Shown here: positions 1-9,902 of the stretch, in pieces
How the letters are laid out: the number at the start of each line of letters is the position of its first letter
Position numbering within the stretch: the first letter of the stretch is position 1
Assembly: GCA_000531095.1 (NCBI GenBank)
Contig: HG799464.1
Coordinates: 369,471-433,470, forward strand
Reading direction: 5' to 3'
Length of the DNA stretch: 64,000 nt
DNA from: Gemmata massiliana
Lineage (GTDB): Bacteria > Planctomycetota > Planctomycetia > Gemmatales > Gemmataceae
Notes under the pieces: model-generated
What the model was told of the DNA's origin: nothing
Databases searched by the model: none
The model's input: the letters and a program-made list of their open reading frames with translations, nothing else
Position numbers and translations under genes: made by a program

Positions 1-1
1 G

Positions 2-397
2 ATCCTCGGTTCGGTGCTGGCCGCGTTCGCGCGGATGTACATCACCGAAAACGAAATCGAGGTCATCTCGCGCGACCAGCCGTTCCTCGCGATCCCCGCG
101 ATGATGTTCCTCGCTGTTATGATGTGTTTGTGCAGCGAAGCCGATGCGTTCGTGGCCGCGAGCTTCACCAAGTTGCACCTGTCGGCGAAACTCGCGTTCC
201 TCGTTTTGGGGCCGATGCTCGACCTGAAACTGATCCTGATGTTTACGCGCGTGTTCCGGCTCCGGCTCATTGTCACGATCGCAACGTCCGTAGTTATTCT
301 GACGCTCGTTCTGTGTATCGGGCTCCACCTCGTTTACCAAGCTAACGGCTGGACCGGGTTGCCCCCCAGTGCCTTGTCCAGTTCGACATTACCGTAG
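2..397 (+). CDS. YraQ/DUF318-family permease, C-terminal part
   Basis: The reading frame is open from the first base, so the gene starts before the window and only the last 131 or so residues are seen. At least three hydrophobic helices are visible, and the CSEADAF stretch inside the membrane region is typical of the DUF318/YraQ permease family (integral inner-membrane proteins of unsettled substrate, sometimes linked to metal or metalloid handling). The TIGR03943 partner begins 21 bases after the stop, which is the usual two-gene arrangement for this family. The GTG at 14 is an internal codon, not a start. Substrate cannot be told from sequence. Confidence 0.8.
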   Translation: MLGSVLAAFARMYITENEIEVISRDQPFLAIPAMMFLAVMMCLCSEADAFVAASFTKLHLSAKLAFLVLGPMLDLKLILMFTRVFRLRLIVTIATSVVILTLVLCIGLHLVYQANGWTGLPPSALSSSTLP

Positions 398-418
398 GGC
401 GAACAAGGAGACACGATC

Positions 419-1447
419 GTGGCACACAATCACGCCGGGTGTCAGTCGCCGCGCGACTACTTCACCGAGCAACTCCTCACCATTCTGGTGTGCGGGGGGC
501 TCGCGTTCGTGGCCGTGCAGCTCTACCGGTACGACATGTTGAGGCACATCCTCGCCCCGCAGTTCCACCTGCCGGTGCTGATCGGTGGCATCGCGGTGTT
601 CGGTTTAGTCGTGTTACGTGCCGTCGCGGTGTGGCGCGAAGCGGGGGCGCTGGTTCCCGTGAGCGACGACCCCATGTGCCAACAGAACCACGTTCACACA
701 GCGAGCTGTAACCACCTGCCGGGGTTGCCGGGCGGGGAACCGGACCCGAACCTCGTGGACGATCACGGTCACAGTCACGACATGTCGTGGATGTTCGCCC
801 GGATGCTCATCCTGGTCTTCCCGATCGCGCTCTTCAGCCTCGGCATCCCGAACTCGGGCCTGAGTAGCGAAGCGCAGCGCAAGGCACTCGGCCAGGACGT
901 GTCCCTCGACCCGGTGATGCTCAAGGAAATGGCGAAGGCGAAAACCACCAAGGTCGAAGAAGAGTCGTCCGCTTCTGACGGGGCCGTCACGCGCACGCTG
1001 CGCACCGAATCGGGCCTCATGATCCGGGAGATGATTGCGAAGGACGGAACGGAGACGTATTCGGTCATCGCGCAGGGCGGCGAGGAAATGCGGTTCAACA
1101 CGCTGACCGAGGCCGCGTTCGACGCCGACAAGCGCAGGTCTTACGCCGGCCAAACGGCGATCATGGAAGGACGGTTCAACCCGATCGTCGGCGGTAGCGG
1201 TAAGGAATTCACGCTGTTCCGGCAGAAGATGACGTGCTGCGGTTCGGACGCGGTGCCGCTTAAGGTGCGGATCGTCTCTCCGCAAGCCGTCGACCGAAAG
1301 TATTTCGACTGGGTGCGGGTAAAGGGCGTCGTTCAGTTCCGGCAAGTGCCCGGCCAGGACCGCTACATCCCCGTGCTCATGCTCGGGGACGTGACCGACA
1401 TCCAACTCATTCCGAACGACCAGGTCAAGAACGAGTACGAATTCTAA
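419..1447 (+). CDS. TIGR03943 (YcgQ-like) permease partner protein, His-rich
   Basis: The 342-residue protein has hydrophobic segments near residues 16-36, 42-65 and 125-145 and a soluble C-terminal domain. A Cys-Cys pair with CCGSDAVP at about residues 273-280 matches the conserved CCxxDAxP region of TIGR03943 proteins, which are found beside YraQ permeases. Between the second and third helices there is a histidine-rich loop (HVHTASCNH, then HGHSHD), which suggests binding of a divalent metal. The GTG start follows a GGAG-like site. It is probably co-transcribed with the permease and ends at the hairpin at 1455. Metal binding is an inference. Confidence 0.8.
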   Translation: MAHNHAGCQSPRDYFTEQLLTILVCGGLAFVAVQLYRYDMLRHILAPQFHLPVLIGGIAVFGLVVLRAVAVWREAGALVPVSDDPMCQQNHVHTASCNHLPGLPGGEPDPNLVDDHGHSHDMSWMFARMLILVFPIALFSLGIPNSGLSSEAQRKALGQDVSLDPVMLKEMAKAKTTKVEEESSASDGAVTRTLRTESGLMIREMIAKDGTETYSVIAQGGEEMRFNTLTEAAFDADKRRSYAGQTAIMEGRFNPIVGGSGKEFTLFRQKMTCCGSDAVPLKVRIVSPQAVDRKYFDWVRVKGVVQFRQVPGQDRYIPVLMLGDVTDIQLIPNDQVKNEYEF

Positions 1448-1454
1448 AAGATAC

Positions 1455-1496
1455 GTCCCTTGGGAACGCGGCGAAATACCCGCGTTCCCAAGGGAC
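1455..1496. terminator. Bidirectional hairpin between convergent genes
   Basis: A perfect 16-base inverted repeat (1455-1470 and 1481-1496) with a 10-base loop lies between the plus-strand TIGR03943 gene and the minus-strand gene ending at 1501. It lacks a long T tract, so efficiency is uncertain, but its position fits a shared terminator. Confidence 0.6.
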
Positions 1497-1500
1497 AAAC

Positions 1501-4500
1501 TCACTTACCCGCAGTGCGTAAGTAAGCGAACAGGTCCGCCACGTCTTGCGGTTTCAACTCCTTCTCCAGTCCGGCCGGCATGAGTGACAGCCCGGTCGAG
1601 CGCAACGACGCGATGTTCGAGCGCAGGATCGTCTCTTCCTTACCGTCGGCCCGACGGAGTGTGATACTCGTTGGCGTTTCGGTCGCGACGACGCCATTGA
1701 GCACGCGCTCGTCGCCCGTCACCACGTTATAAGAGACGAAACGCGGATCGACCTCGCGGTTCGGGTCGAACACGGCCACGAGCAGGTCTTCACCGGACTT
1801 GTTTGGAAGGGCCGCGAGTAAGTTCGCCCCCACGTCGGCCCCGAACCCGTCGAGCCGGTGGCACGCGGCGCACGTCTTACGGAACACCCCCTGCCCTCTC
1901 ATCGCATCTCCCTTGAGATCGAGCGCGGAGGCGTATTCCTTCACGACTTTCGCGCGGTCCGCGTCGACGGTCTGCTTAAAGACCGTCTCCGATTTTGCAC
2001 GCACACCTGTGTTTGGATGGGTCTTGAGCGATTGAATTTGTGCGAGGCTGAAATCAGCGAGAGCAACCTTCTTCGCTTCGACCGCGGTGAGCAGCTTCAG
2101 GATGCGGTCCGGGTGCGCCATGAGTGCGTCGAGAACCTCGCGCCGAAGAGCCGGACCGTAACCCGCCCACCCCTCCATCAGCAACTCACTCACTTTCGGG
2201 TCTGTGTGCGCCGAGAGCGCTTTCGCAGCCGCGAGTTGTAGGTCTCCCGGTGTTGTCGGGGTGAGGCATTCAGCAAGCGCCGGTCCCGCAGCCTTGAACG
2301 ACCCGAACGCGAGCATCTCCGCGAGCCGCACGCGGTCGCGCGTTTCGAGCTTCGAGTCCCGGACTTGTGTCGCGTTCAATTCGTACCGTTTCCGGAGCCG
2401 GTCGCAGACAATTTCCGCCCCTGCGGGCGGCTTGTCCCACCACGTCGGGAGCGGGTTCTTTGTGCCTCGCATCCCCTGCCCCAACCCCTCGTAGATGAGA
2501 ACCTGAGCGTCGCTCACGGCCGTTTCGTCGGCGATCAGGGCAAGCGCCTTCGTAATCGCCTTTGTGTCGCCCGTTGCACCAATAAGAGCAGCGAGTTTGG
2601 TGATAACCGCTCGGTTCGAGGTGCTCGGCTTCTTACTGAGCGCTTCGAGCACCTCGAACCCGCACTTGCTAGCAGAGCTAAGAGCCGCGGTGACGGTCCA
2701 GGGATCGCTCGCGTCTTTCTCCAGGACCACCGCGAGCACTCGCGCCGCGTCCGAAGTCGGGAGCGCGCCAGCCGAGAGAGCGAGTTGGAACCGCACACGC
2801 GGCGAAGGGTCGCTCGCCAACTTCACCGCAAGTGCGCAGAGAACCGGAGCGTCTGCGAAGAACGATTCCGACAGCCGGAGCGCTTGTTCACGAATACCCG
2901 CCTCTGGGTCAGCAAAAGCGGACTGCACATCGGCTGTTCGCAGTACACCGAGGCCGTGCAGCGTCCAAAGCAGGTTCGCCCGTCCCGGCGTTCCTTCTAC
3001 CTTGGGTGTGGCAAGCAACTCACGAATCCGAACGACCGCGTCCTTCTCTTGCTTCTCGACGATGAGCCTCTGAGCCGTGATTCGGCGCCAGGGGTTCGCG
3101 CTGGTTAGCTCATCGGCCAGTTGCGCGGGCTTCAGCGCAGTGAGGTCAGGCAATTTCGCCGGCGTAAACTCTTTCGGGGTGACGCGCCAGATGCGCCCGC
3201 GCCCGCGGCTCTCCAGGTTCAGTTGCTTCTTGATGTCGTCGGGAAGCGACAGTGGAGTTTCGATCACCTCGCGATAGAAGTCGAGGACGTAGACCGCTCC
3301 GTCCGGCCCCGTGGTGAGATGGACCGGGCGGAACCAGTTGTCAGTTGAGGCGAGGAACTCGCGGTCCTCATACGCCCGCACCGCCGTGAACACCGCACCC
3401 CTTTCCTTCAGGATCTCGCGGTGAATCAGATTATTCGCGGGGTCACAGACGAAGTTGTTCCCGCGGTACTCCTTCGGGAACAGGTCCGCGGTGTAAATAA
3501 GCGGACTACACCCGGACGTAATGTACCCACCGGGCACGAGTTCGGTACCCGGGAAGCGCTTCGCGTCCGCACTGCCCGCGCGCCGCGTGGTGCGCTCGAC
3601 ACGCCACGGCTCGAAGGGGCTGATGCGGAACACCTTCGCCGCGGCCCCGTGCTCGGGGATGTCGAGCGTGACCGCGTTCACTGCGAGGTACGGATTTCGC
3701 AGCAAGTAATGATCCGGCAGAACAATCTGTCGGAGGTGCTGGCTGTTCGTAGCGGTAAACCACCGCTGGTAATCGTCCGCGCTGAGGCCGTACTGACCGC
3801 CCGAACTCGTCGGTTCGAGGCTCCCCTGTTCATGCGGCTTGAAGCGCAACCCTCGATTGCGGAGCGAGACGAGCGGCAAATTCGGCCTCTCGACCGAGCG
3901 CACGGTTCCGCCGTCGCTGCCCGCGCAACCGTAAACCCAGTTGTCCAACCCCCATTGCAGGCTGTTCAGCATCTGCTGAATGTTCGCGGTGTTGAACCCC
4001 GAGTATAGGACTGTTCTTCGGTCCGCTTTGCCGTCACCGTCAGTGTCCTGGAGGTAGACCAATTCTGGTGCCTCCGCAACAAGTAGCCCACCGCGATACG
4101 GCTGTAACCCCATCGGGAACCGCAACCCTTCGGCAAAGGTCGTCACGGTCTCGAAGATGCCGTCGCCGTCCTTGTCCTCAAGGCACTTGATCTTCCCGCG
4201 AGTTTCGTTGCCGGTCCCCACGCCGCCGTTCGGGTACCCGCGCATTTCGCACACAAAAAGCCGTCCCTTTTCGTCGAAGCACATCGCGACGGGGTCAACG
4301 ATGTCCGGCTCACTCGCGGCTAGTTCGATCTTCATTCCTTCCGGGAGCTTGAACGTTTTTCGTTCCTCAACCGGCGAAAGTGGACCGGGCGGCTTCGCTA
4401 ACTCGGCCACTTTCACCGTGAGTTCCTTCACCTTGCCGACGATCGCGTCCTCGATCGTGGTACTCCACTTTCCGGGCATCCCGTAATACACCTGCGACGA

Positions 4501-5760
4501 ATCCGCCTCGTACCCGCCCTCGCCGAGTACGCGCGCACTCGGAATGTACGCCATGACGTCGTTCGCGTAGCCCATCACCCAAAGCGTGCGAGTCGTGGAC
4601 AGGTCTTTCTTCAGTCGAATCGCGTAGTCAACGACAACTTCGCCCCCAAGCGCCACCCACAGCACCTGATCGCCGAGTGCCCACGTTTGAACCGGGTAGT
4701 GCGGGTAAGTGTCATCAACCTTCCCGTTGGCTTCGAGTTGCTTGAGCAACCGCTGGGCGCGTTTCTGGATTACGGGCGTCTTGCTGAGCGTGTCGGCCGC
4801 GAGTTGGGCTTTGGTGGGCACGGACTCGAACTTCAGCGCGATCTTCTCGTACTTCGCCCCGAACCTGCCGGTTACTGGCTTCGCGGTTTTGATCGCACCC
4901 ACCGCGGCATCGGCGAGTTCCTTACCGTACTTCTCGCACAACTCGATCTTCCGACGCGGGAGCGGGTTCGCGTCCGCGCCGCACCCGGTCCAGAACATCC
5001 CCACGGTTCCCGGCAGGGCTTTCTCGACAGCGATTTGTGCGAAGCCGGCGAAGTCACCGGACCACTGCTGCAAATCGAGCGTGGTGTTGTGGCAGGCGTA
5101 CCCGAAGACAACAGCCAACGGCTGTGAGCCTTTCCCCTCGACCACGAGCACCGGAACCGTGTGATCGACCGGTCCCTTCGGGTTGCTCCCGTTGATAACA
5201 CCCTTCTCTGTTTGCTCGCGCCGGTTCACGGCGAACCCGGCCGTACCCGAACTGTACTTGAGCGACACCGGTTGCAAGTCTTTCAGGCTCGCACCGATGA
5301 CCGCGACCAGGTCGTCTTTGAGCTTCTTCGTGTACGCATCGACTTTCGCAGCGTCCGCTGCGGTGAGCGGGTACATGTCGACGAGGTTCTCGCGAATCAC
5401 AGGCCCCGAGTGCGTGTGCGATGCGCTCAGGATCAGTTCCTCGCGCTTGAGCCCGTGCTGCTTCTCGACCTCGGCCGCGACTTGCTCACCCAACTTGTGC
5501 GGGATTCCGATGAGGTCCGTGGTCACCAGCACGAGGCGCTGACCAGCGGCATCTTTAAGGCAGAGCGCCTTTGCGTAAAGGTCGTGAATCTTGCCGTCGG
5601 CGGGCTTGGTGCGGGAAGCGTACCCGGCCATCCACACGGGTTCCGTTGGCGTGATGACCTTCACCGCAACCCCGGCCCTGTAAGCGGGAGTTGGCTCCTC
5701 AGCCGCGAACGCGGGCACAGTAAGAATCAGTCCAACGGCGAGCGCGAGCAGCGTTTTCAT
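1501..5760 (-). CDS. Ceramidase-like domain fused to PVC-type propeller, HEAT-like region and cytochrome c domain
   Basis: This is a multidomain exported protein of about 1419 residues. An N-terminal signal peptide (MKTLLALAVGLILTVPAFA) is followed by a neutral/alkaline ceramidase-like domain (about 22-450) with the metal-site type motifs SHTHSGP, YACHNTT and GCGADANP. Residues about 480-880 form a PVC-type membrane-bound dehydrogenase propeller with DKDGDG and DTDGDG loops, about 900-1280 is helical and HEAT-like, and the end is a haem domain with CAACH near 1297 and a distal SLMPAG methionine. The ATG at 5760 overlaps the preceding stop by one base (TGATG); GTG at 5763 is possible. Physiological substrate is unknown; joining a hydrolase to a redox domain is unusual. 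Confidence 0.85.
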   Translation of the reverse strand: MKTLLALAVGLILTVPAFAAEEPTPAYRAGVAVKVITPTEPVWMAGYASRTKPADGKIHDLYAKALCLKDAAGQRLVLVTTDLIGIPHKLGEQVAAEVEKQHGLKREELILSASHTHSGPVIRENLVDMYPLTAADAAKVDAYTKKLKDDLVAVIGASLKDLQPVSLKYSSGTAGFAVNRREQTEKGVINGSNPKGPVDHTVPVLVVEGKGSQPLAVVFGYACHNTTLDLQQWSGDFAGFAQIAVEKALPGTVGMFWTGCGADANPLPRRKIELCEKYGKELADAAVGAIKTAKPVTGRFGAKYEKIALKFESVPTKAQLAADTLSKTPVIQKRAQRLLKQLEANGKVDDTYPHYPVQTWALGDQVLWVALGGEVVVDYAIRLKKDLSTTRTLWVMGYANDVMAYIPSARVLGEGGYEADSSQVYYGMPGKWSTTIEDAIVGKVKELTVKVAELAKPPGPLSPVEERKTFKLPEGMKIELAASEPDIVDPVAMCFDEKGRLFVCEMRGYPNGGVGTGNETRGKIKCLEDKDGDGIFETVTTFAEGLRFPMGLQPYRGGLLVAEAPELVYLQDTDGDGKADRRTVLYSGFNTANIQQMLNSLQWGLDNWVYGCAGSDGGTVRSVERPNLPLVSLRNRGLRFKPHEQGSLEPTSSGGQYGLSADDYQRWFTATNSQHLRQIVLPDHYLLRNPYLAVNAVTLDIPEHGAAAKVFRISPFEPWRVERTTRRAGSADAKRFPGTELVPGGYITSGCSPLIYTADLFPKEYRGNNFVCDPANNLIHREILKERGAVFTAVRAYEDREFLASTDNWFRPVHLTTGPDGAVYVLDFYREVIETPLSLPDDIKKQLNLESRGRGRIWRVTPKEFTPAKLPDLTALKPAQLADELTSANPWRRITAQRLIVEKQEKDAVVRIRELLATPKVEGTPGRANLLWTLHGLGVLRTADVQSAFADPEAGIREQALRLSESFFADAPVLCALAVKLASDPSPRVRFQLALSAGALPTSDAARVLAVVLEKDASDPWTVTAALSSASKCGFEVLEALSKKPSTSNRAVITKLAALIGATGDTKAITKALALIADETAVSDAQVLIYEGLGQGMRGTKNPLPTWWDKPPAGAEIVCDRLRKRYELNATQVRDSKLETRDRVRLAEMLAFGSFKAAGPALAECLTPTTPGDLQLAAAKALSAHTDPKVSELLMEGWAGYGPALRREVLDALMAHPDRILKLLTAVEAKKVALADFSLAQIQSLKTHPNTGVRAKSETVFKQTVDADRAKVVKEYASALDLKGDAMRGQGVFRKTCAACHRLDGFGADVGANLLAALPNKSGEDLLVAVFDPNREVDPRFVSYNVVTGDERVLNGVVATETPTSITLRRADGKEETILRSNIASLRSTGLSLMPAGLEKELKPQDVADLFAYLRTAGK

Positions 5761-7064
5761 CACTTCCCCTTCCCTTCTGCCTTCAGCAGCTTCCGCATTG
5801 CAGCCATGAGGATCTCTTCCGAATCCGGGCCGGCGAGCGCGACCGTCGGTTCGTAGCCGCCTTCGAGGTAGGCTTTCGCGGTCGGAATATAGCCCGGACC
5901 GTCGTCACCGTAAGAGGCGACGTTCACGACCGCGTCCGGGCGCATTTTGGTGGCCGCAAGTTGGTACTCGATGAACGCCTCACCGGGCAAGAAGAGATTG
6001 AGAACCTTACCCCCGAAATCGAGGCAGTTCACTTCGATGGGTGTGTCCTTGCGCTTCAACCAAGCGAGTTGATAGGCTGCGTTGTTTCGCTTCGCGGCCG
6101 CGGCCTTCTCGTCGTTCAGCGCCTTTGTGCTCTCGTCCGCACCGAACGACGGTTCTTTCCGGGCCGGCAGTTTGATGGCCTCGAACCGCCAGTCCCACTC
6201 TTTCACCTCGTGTCGCTTCGTGTCCTTCCACGCCGCGGCCATTGCGGTGTAAATGCGGTCGCGTAAAACCGGACGGTTCTCTTTGGAGCCGTCGTTGTAC
6301 TTGCCCGCGGTGATGTTCCCGCCGCACCCGTTGAAGTACACCTGGAACACGCTCGTTTCGTCCTGAAACTTCTGTCGAGCCAGCCCGCAGAAGTCCGCGC
6401 TCACGCGACCGTCTCCGTAATAACTCATCGGGTGGCACGCATAGAAATGAAGTGCAGCGCGTGCCTTCTCACCGTCCCAAAAACTGAGAGTGCGCAACTT
6501 CGGATCGATCAACCCCGCGGGGGCGTCGCGTGCCTCTTTGCTCTTGGTTGCGCTCGTGCGAGTGAATTTCACTTTCCCGTCGTCGCCGAGCACCCGACGG
6601 TTGGATGCCACGTCCTTCACTTCCGCCGCACCAACACCGATGTGCGTGAAGCGAGCAGCTTTCGGCAGCGCGGACTTAAGTGCGTCCGCGGACTTCTTCA
6701 CGCACTCGTCGAAGTATTTCAAATCCAGCGATTTCGGCGCTTTGGCCGCGGCGATGAGTCTCTCGGCTTCGAGGTCCGCAAAGGGCGTGTTGTGCGGGTG
6801 AACACAGTGCAATGAGACGTGGTCGGGCGTGGTGTGGGCCGCGTCCGCGAGAGCCGCGCGCCAGACGCGGAACGCTTCGTTGCGCACCCCGGTCCAATCG
6901 ACTGCACACAACACGACCGGCTTCCCCGCGCCGAGGAGAACCACGCCGAGAGCTTTCAGCGGGTCGTCGACCCCTCGAACGGGCGTGATCCACCCACCGC
7001 AGAGGGGATGATCTTCGGGCGGGGTCACGTCACATGCGAACGTCGCGATGTGGAGAGGCGGCAT
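5760..7064 (-). CDS. Neutral/alkaline ceramidase-like protein
   Basis: A protein of about 434 residues related to the first domain of the downstream fusion. It has CVHPHNTPF in place of the SHTHSGP motif, YACHPMSYYG and FNGCGGNIT, so the presumed zinc-binding layout is kept. No convincing signal peptide is seen, although the N-terminus MPPLHIATFACDVTPP begins directly with the domain. ATG 7064 was chosen over TTG 7076 because family members begin just before this strand. Its stop overlaps the next start, so the two are translationally coupled. The family includes ceramidases, but many bacterial members have unknown substrates and are annotated only as hypothetical. Confidence 0.78.
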   Translation of the reverse strand: MPPLHIATFACDVTPPEDHPLCGGWITPVRGVDDPLKALGVVLLGAGKPVVLCAVDWTGVRNEAFRVWRAALADAAHTTPDHVSLHCVHPHNTPFADLEAERLIAAAKAPKSLDLKYFDECVKKSADALKSALPKAARFTHIGVGAAEVKDVASNRRVLGDDGKVKFTRTSATKSKEARDAPAGLIDPKLRTLSFWDGEKARAALHFYACHPMSYYGDGRVSADFCGLARQKFQDETSVFQVYFNGCGGNITAGKYNDGSKENRPVLRDRIYTAMAAAWKDTKRHEVKEWDWRFEAIKLPARKEPSFGADESTKALNDEKAAAAKRNNAAYQLAWLKRKDTPIEVNCLDFGGKVLNLFLPGEAFIEYQLAATKMRPDAVVNVASYGDDGPGYIPTAKAYLEGGYEPTVALAGPDSEEILMAAMRKLLKAEGKGK

Positions 7065-7111
7065 GGCGGGTTCCAACGCGGAGGGCGCATACGAAGAACC
7101 GCATTATGCCA

Positions 7112-8113
7112 TTACTCTGGTGGCTTGTCTGCTTTCAATTCTGCGTTCTCCGCGCCCTCTGCGGTGGAGTCATTTTTCGCTCGTGCAGGCAAATACCGCC
7201 ACACGAGCGCGAGCAGAATCAGTCCACCGCCGAGGAACATCCACTCGTTCGGCGTATCCTTGTGCGGAGTGATGAGGTACGCCCAGATCGGGTTAATGAG
7301 CGGTTCAATTAGGGTAATCAGCGCGGCTTCTTGGGGCGAAACGGTGCGCAGCCCCCGTGCGAACAGCCAGTACGGGATCGCCATCTGAAACGCACCGAAC
7401 GTCATCAGCACCACGATCTGGCGCGCACTCGGGGCCGTCACCCATTCCACAAACGCCGGCGCTCCCTCGGTCAGGAGAACGAACAGACTGAGGGCCGCTG
7501 CCGAACCAAGTAAGTTGATCGCCACCAGCCACGCGGCAGAGTGCTCGCGCAGCGCGCGAAGAAACAACACGACCAGCGCATAAACCACGCCGCTTCCCAG
7601 GCCCAGAAGCAGTTGGATCATCTCTTTATTGTGCTGAGAGCCATCAACGTCGGACGGAGCTTCGCGCGGCCAGTTCCCGACCACAATCACCGCGGCGCCG
7701 AGCGCCGCGAGTAGCACCGCGAGCCAGCCGCGCAGGTCGCTGCGTTCGCCGAGCACTAACACTGCGAAGAGGTAGACCCACACCGGTGCTGTGTTTTGGA
7801 GGAAGATCGCGTTCGCGGCGGGACCGTCGAGGGCCGAGAGGTACATCCCGCTCATCACCGCGAACGCAGACACCATTCCGACCATCAGCGGCCGGAACGT
7901 CATTTCCGCGCGCCGGACCATCGCGAGCATCACCAGCCCGCCGAACAGTCCGCGATAGAACGCGATTTGGAGCGGGTTCAGGAGCGGGTCGCTCAACCCG
8001 AGGCCGAGTGGCTCGCGGAGCAACCGCATAAACACGCTGCCGAGGCTCCACAGCACAGCGGCCAGGATGAGATAGAGCCGCGCGGAAGTGAGGGACCGAG
8101 TTCCGACCGACAT
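7112..8113 (-). CDS. EamA/DMT-family transporter
   Basis: A 333-residue protein with about ten hydrophobic helices arranged as two repeated EamA domains; the second half contains the typical ALITLIEPLINPIWAY segment. DMT permeases move small metabolites or amino-acid-like compounds across the inner membrane, and the substrate cannot be assigned. The C-terminus is charged (ARAKNDSTAEGAENAELK). ATG 8113 was taken as start rather than TTG 8116. It lies between the ceramidase-like pair and a Ser/Thr kinase on the same strand, with 47 and 51 base gaps. Confidence 0.88.
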   Translation of the reverse strand: MSVGTRSLTSARLYLILAAVLWSLGSVFMRLLREPLGLGLSDPLLNPLQIAFYRGLFGGLVMLAMVRRAEMTFRPLMVGMVSAFAVMSGMYLSALDGPAANAIFLQNTAPVWVYLFAVLVLGERSDLRGWLAVLLAALGAAVIVVGNWPREAPSDVDGSQHNKEMIQLLLGLGSGVVYALVVLFLRALREHSAAWLVAINLLGSAAALSLFVLLTEGAPAFVEWVTAPSARQIVVLMTFGAFQMAIPYWLFARGLRTVSPQEAALITLIEPLINPIWAYLITPHKDTPNEWMFLGGGLILLALVWRYLPARAKNDSTAEGAENAELKADKPPE

Positions 8114-8164
8114 CAATCACCACGGTTCGAGTGGCCGCTCGGAGTGAGCCGGCCACAGGGGTGA

Positions 8165-9355
8165 TTATTGTTGGGAACTCGGCAGGAGGCCATCCAAACT
8201 GCCCTGTACCACGGTCGCCCGGGGCGGAAGGTTCGGAACGGCCCGTGAACGCACCCACTGACCCGCGAGTAGCGCGAGCAGCACCGCGCCAGTGCCTACG
8301 ATCCAGGGCCAGTTCATGGCCTTGGATTTCGGGGGCGTCGGTGTGGGGGAGTCCGGCGGAATGTTCGTGGCCTTTTCCACCGGCGGGCAGTGATCGGTCC
8401 GGGTCGGCATTTCGGGCGTCGGGTCGAGGCACGCGACCGAGTGCGTTTGGCCTTCAGCGAACGCCGGGAGCTTCGTCGCGAGCCGGGTCGCAATGAGCAC
8501 TTCGGCGAGGCGCCCGGCGCGCTGGATGCGCGCCCGCGGATCACACGCGAGCATCGATTCGATAATCCCCGCGAGTTCTTCCGGCACGCCCGCGTTCACG
8601 GACCGGATCGGGCGGAACGAGTCGTGCGCCTTCTCGCGGATCACCTCATCGTGAGTCGAGCCGGGGAACGGTACCTCGCCCGTGAGCAAGTGATACAGCG
8701 TCGCCCCGAGCGCGAACAAATCGCTCCGACCGTCCACGAGGTTCGCGTTCACCGCCTGCTCGTAGGGCATGTAGTAGGTCGTCCCCACGCCCTGGTGAAT
8801 GGAAGTCAGTTGCGAATCGTCGTTGAGCCGCTTCGCCAGCCCCAAATCGGCCAACTTCGCGATGCCGCTGGGGTGGAGCAGAATGTTGTCCGGCTTCACG
8901 TCCCGGTGGACGTACTGACGGTCGTGGAGGAACTCCAGGCCACAAGCGATGTCGATACCGATGCGAACGACCATGCCCACGGGTAACCGGCCCAAACGCG
9001 CGAGCGCGCCGTGGGCCGTGGGGCCGTCGATGTACTCCAAAACGAGGTAATGTTTGCTCACGTCCGGGTCGTACCCGGAGGCGATCCCCTGGACAATCGA
9101 CGGGTGCTCCAGCACGCGACTGAGGCGCGCTTCGCGGTAGAACCGGCCGACGAATTCCGGTTGCCCCGAGAGGTGGTCGGCGAGGATCTTCACCGCGACC
9201 GGCCGGCCGGCGGCCACGTCGTAGCTCTGGAACACAGCGCTCATTCCGCCTTCACCGATCTGGCGGAGCAGCCGGTACCCGGCCACCGAGCGAGGCACCC
9301 CGCTCACGCGCCCGGGGGCGGTTGTGGGTTGCGCATGGCGTTCGCCCTCCGTCAT
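8165..9355 (-). CDS. Membrane-anchored Ser/Thr protein kinase
   Basis: A eukaryotic-type kinase of about 396 residues. The Gly-rich loop IGEGGMSAVF leads to VAVK with the ATP lysine near 56; the catalytic loop is HRDVKPDN (Asp about 152), and the metal site reads ADLG instead of DFG. A Pro/Lys-rich linker precedes one transmembrane helix (WIVGTGAVLLALLAGQWV) and a short outer tail with no recognisable sensor domain. ATG 9355 is preceded by AGGAGGT at good spacing, so the nine residues in front of it are excluded. It probably phosphorylates proteins in the cytoplasm; targets are unknown. Confidence 0.9.
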   Translation of the reverse strand: MTEGERHAQPTTAPGRVSGVPRSVAGYRLLRQIGEGGMSAVFQSYDVAAGRPVAVKILADHLSGQPEFVGRFYREARLSRVLEHPSIVQGIASGYDPDVSKHYLVLEYIDGPTAHGALARLGRLPVGMVVRIGIDIACGLEFLHDRQYVHRDVKPDNILLHPSGIAKLADLGLAKRLNDDSQLTSIHQGVGTTYYMPYEQAVNANLVDGRSDLFALGATLYHLLTGEVPFPGSTHDEVIREKAHDSFRPIRSVNAGVPEELAGIIESMLACDPRARIQRAGRLAEVLIATRLATKLPAFAEGQTHSVACLDPTPEMPTRTDHCPPVEKATNIPPDSPTPTPPKSKAMNWPWIVGTGAVLLALLAGQWVRSRAVPNLPPRATVVQGSLDGLLPSSQQ

Positions 9356-9902
9356 CGGCGCACCTCCTGGTACCCGAAGCACTGAACCAACGGATCGCGA
9401 GATAGCTGACTAGCGAGTCCGAAACGAATGGGTATCCGAACCCAACTCACAAAACTCCTTGATACCGCTGCGAGAGCGGATCGCCAATGTCCGCAGTTAC
9501 TACACGCCTTCGAGTAAGTTCGCTTTCAACTCTAACGGATTTTGGCCCCGTGGCGTTGGTGCGCGGAACTGACACTAATTAGTTGCCCCGAGCGGACCGT
9601 ATTCGTCGCGCTTTTGCGAATTTGGCGCGTTTCTTTGCGCCGGGTGGGATGGACCGTTCCGAATGCCCACGAAATAGACGAGTCAGTAGGGTTAAGTTAT
9701 ACCCGAACTCGCGGAAGAGATGGTATGAGTTCTGAGTGAATGCCCAAAATTTAGGCACGGAACTAAACGGATAAAACACCCAACACAAGTGTAGTCGCCA
9801 CAAACCGCTCTTTTGCAATAATTTGCAATGTCAATCACAAATCGACCGCAGTTCCGATCACAACGCCTACGGTCTCAAAATCCACGCGAGAAATTCGTTT
9901 TC
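9356..9902. other. Intergenic region, 547 bases
   Basis: This is the 5' side of the kinase gene and the 3' side of the GH10-like gene. It is less GC-rich than its surroundings. No ORF with convincing content, RNA gene or strong promoter was recognised; short reading frames inside it look random. Confidence 0.5.
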
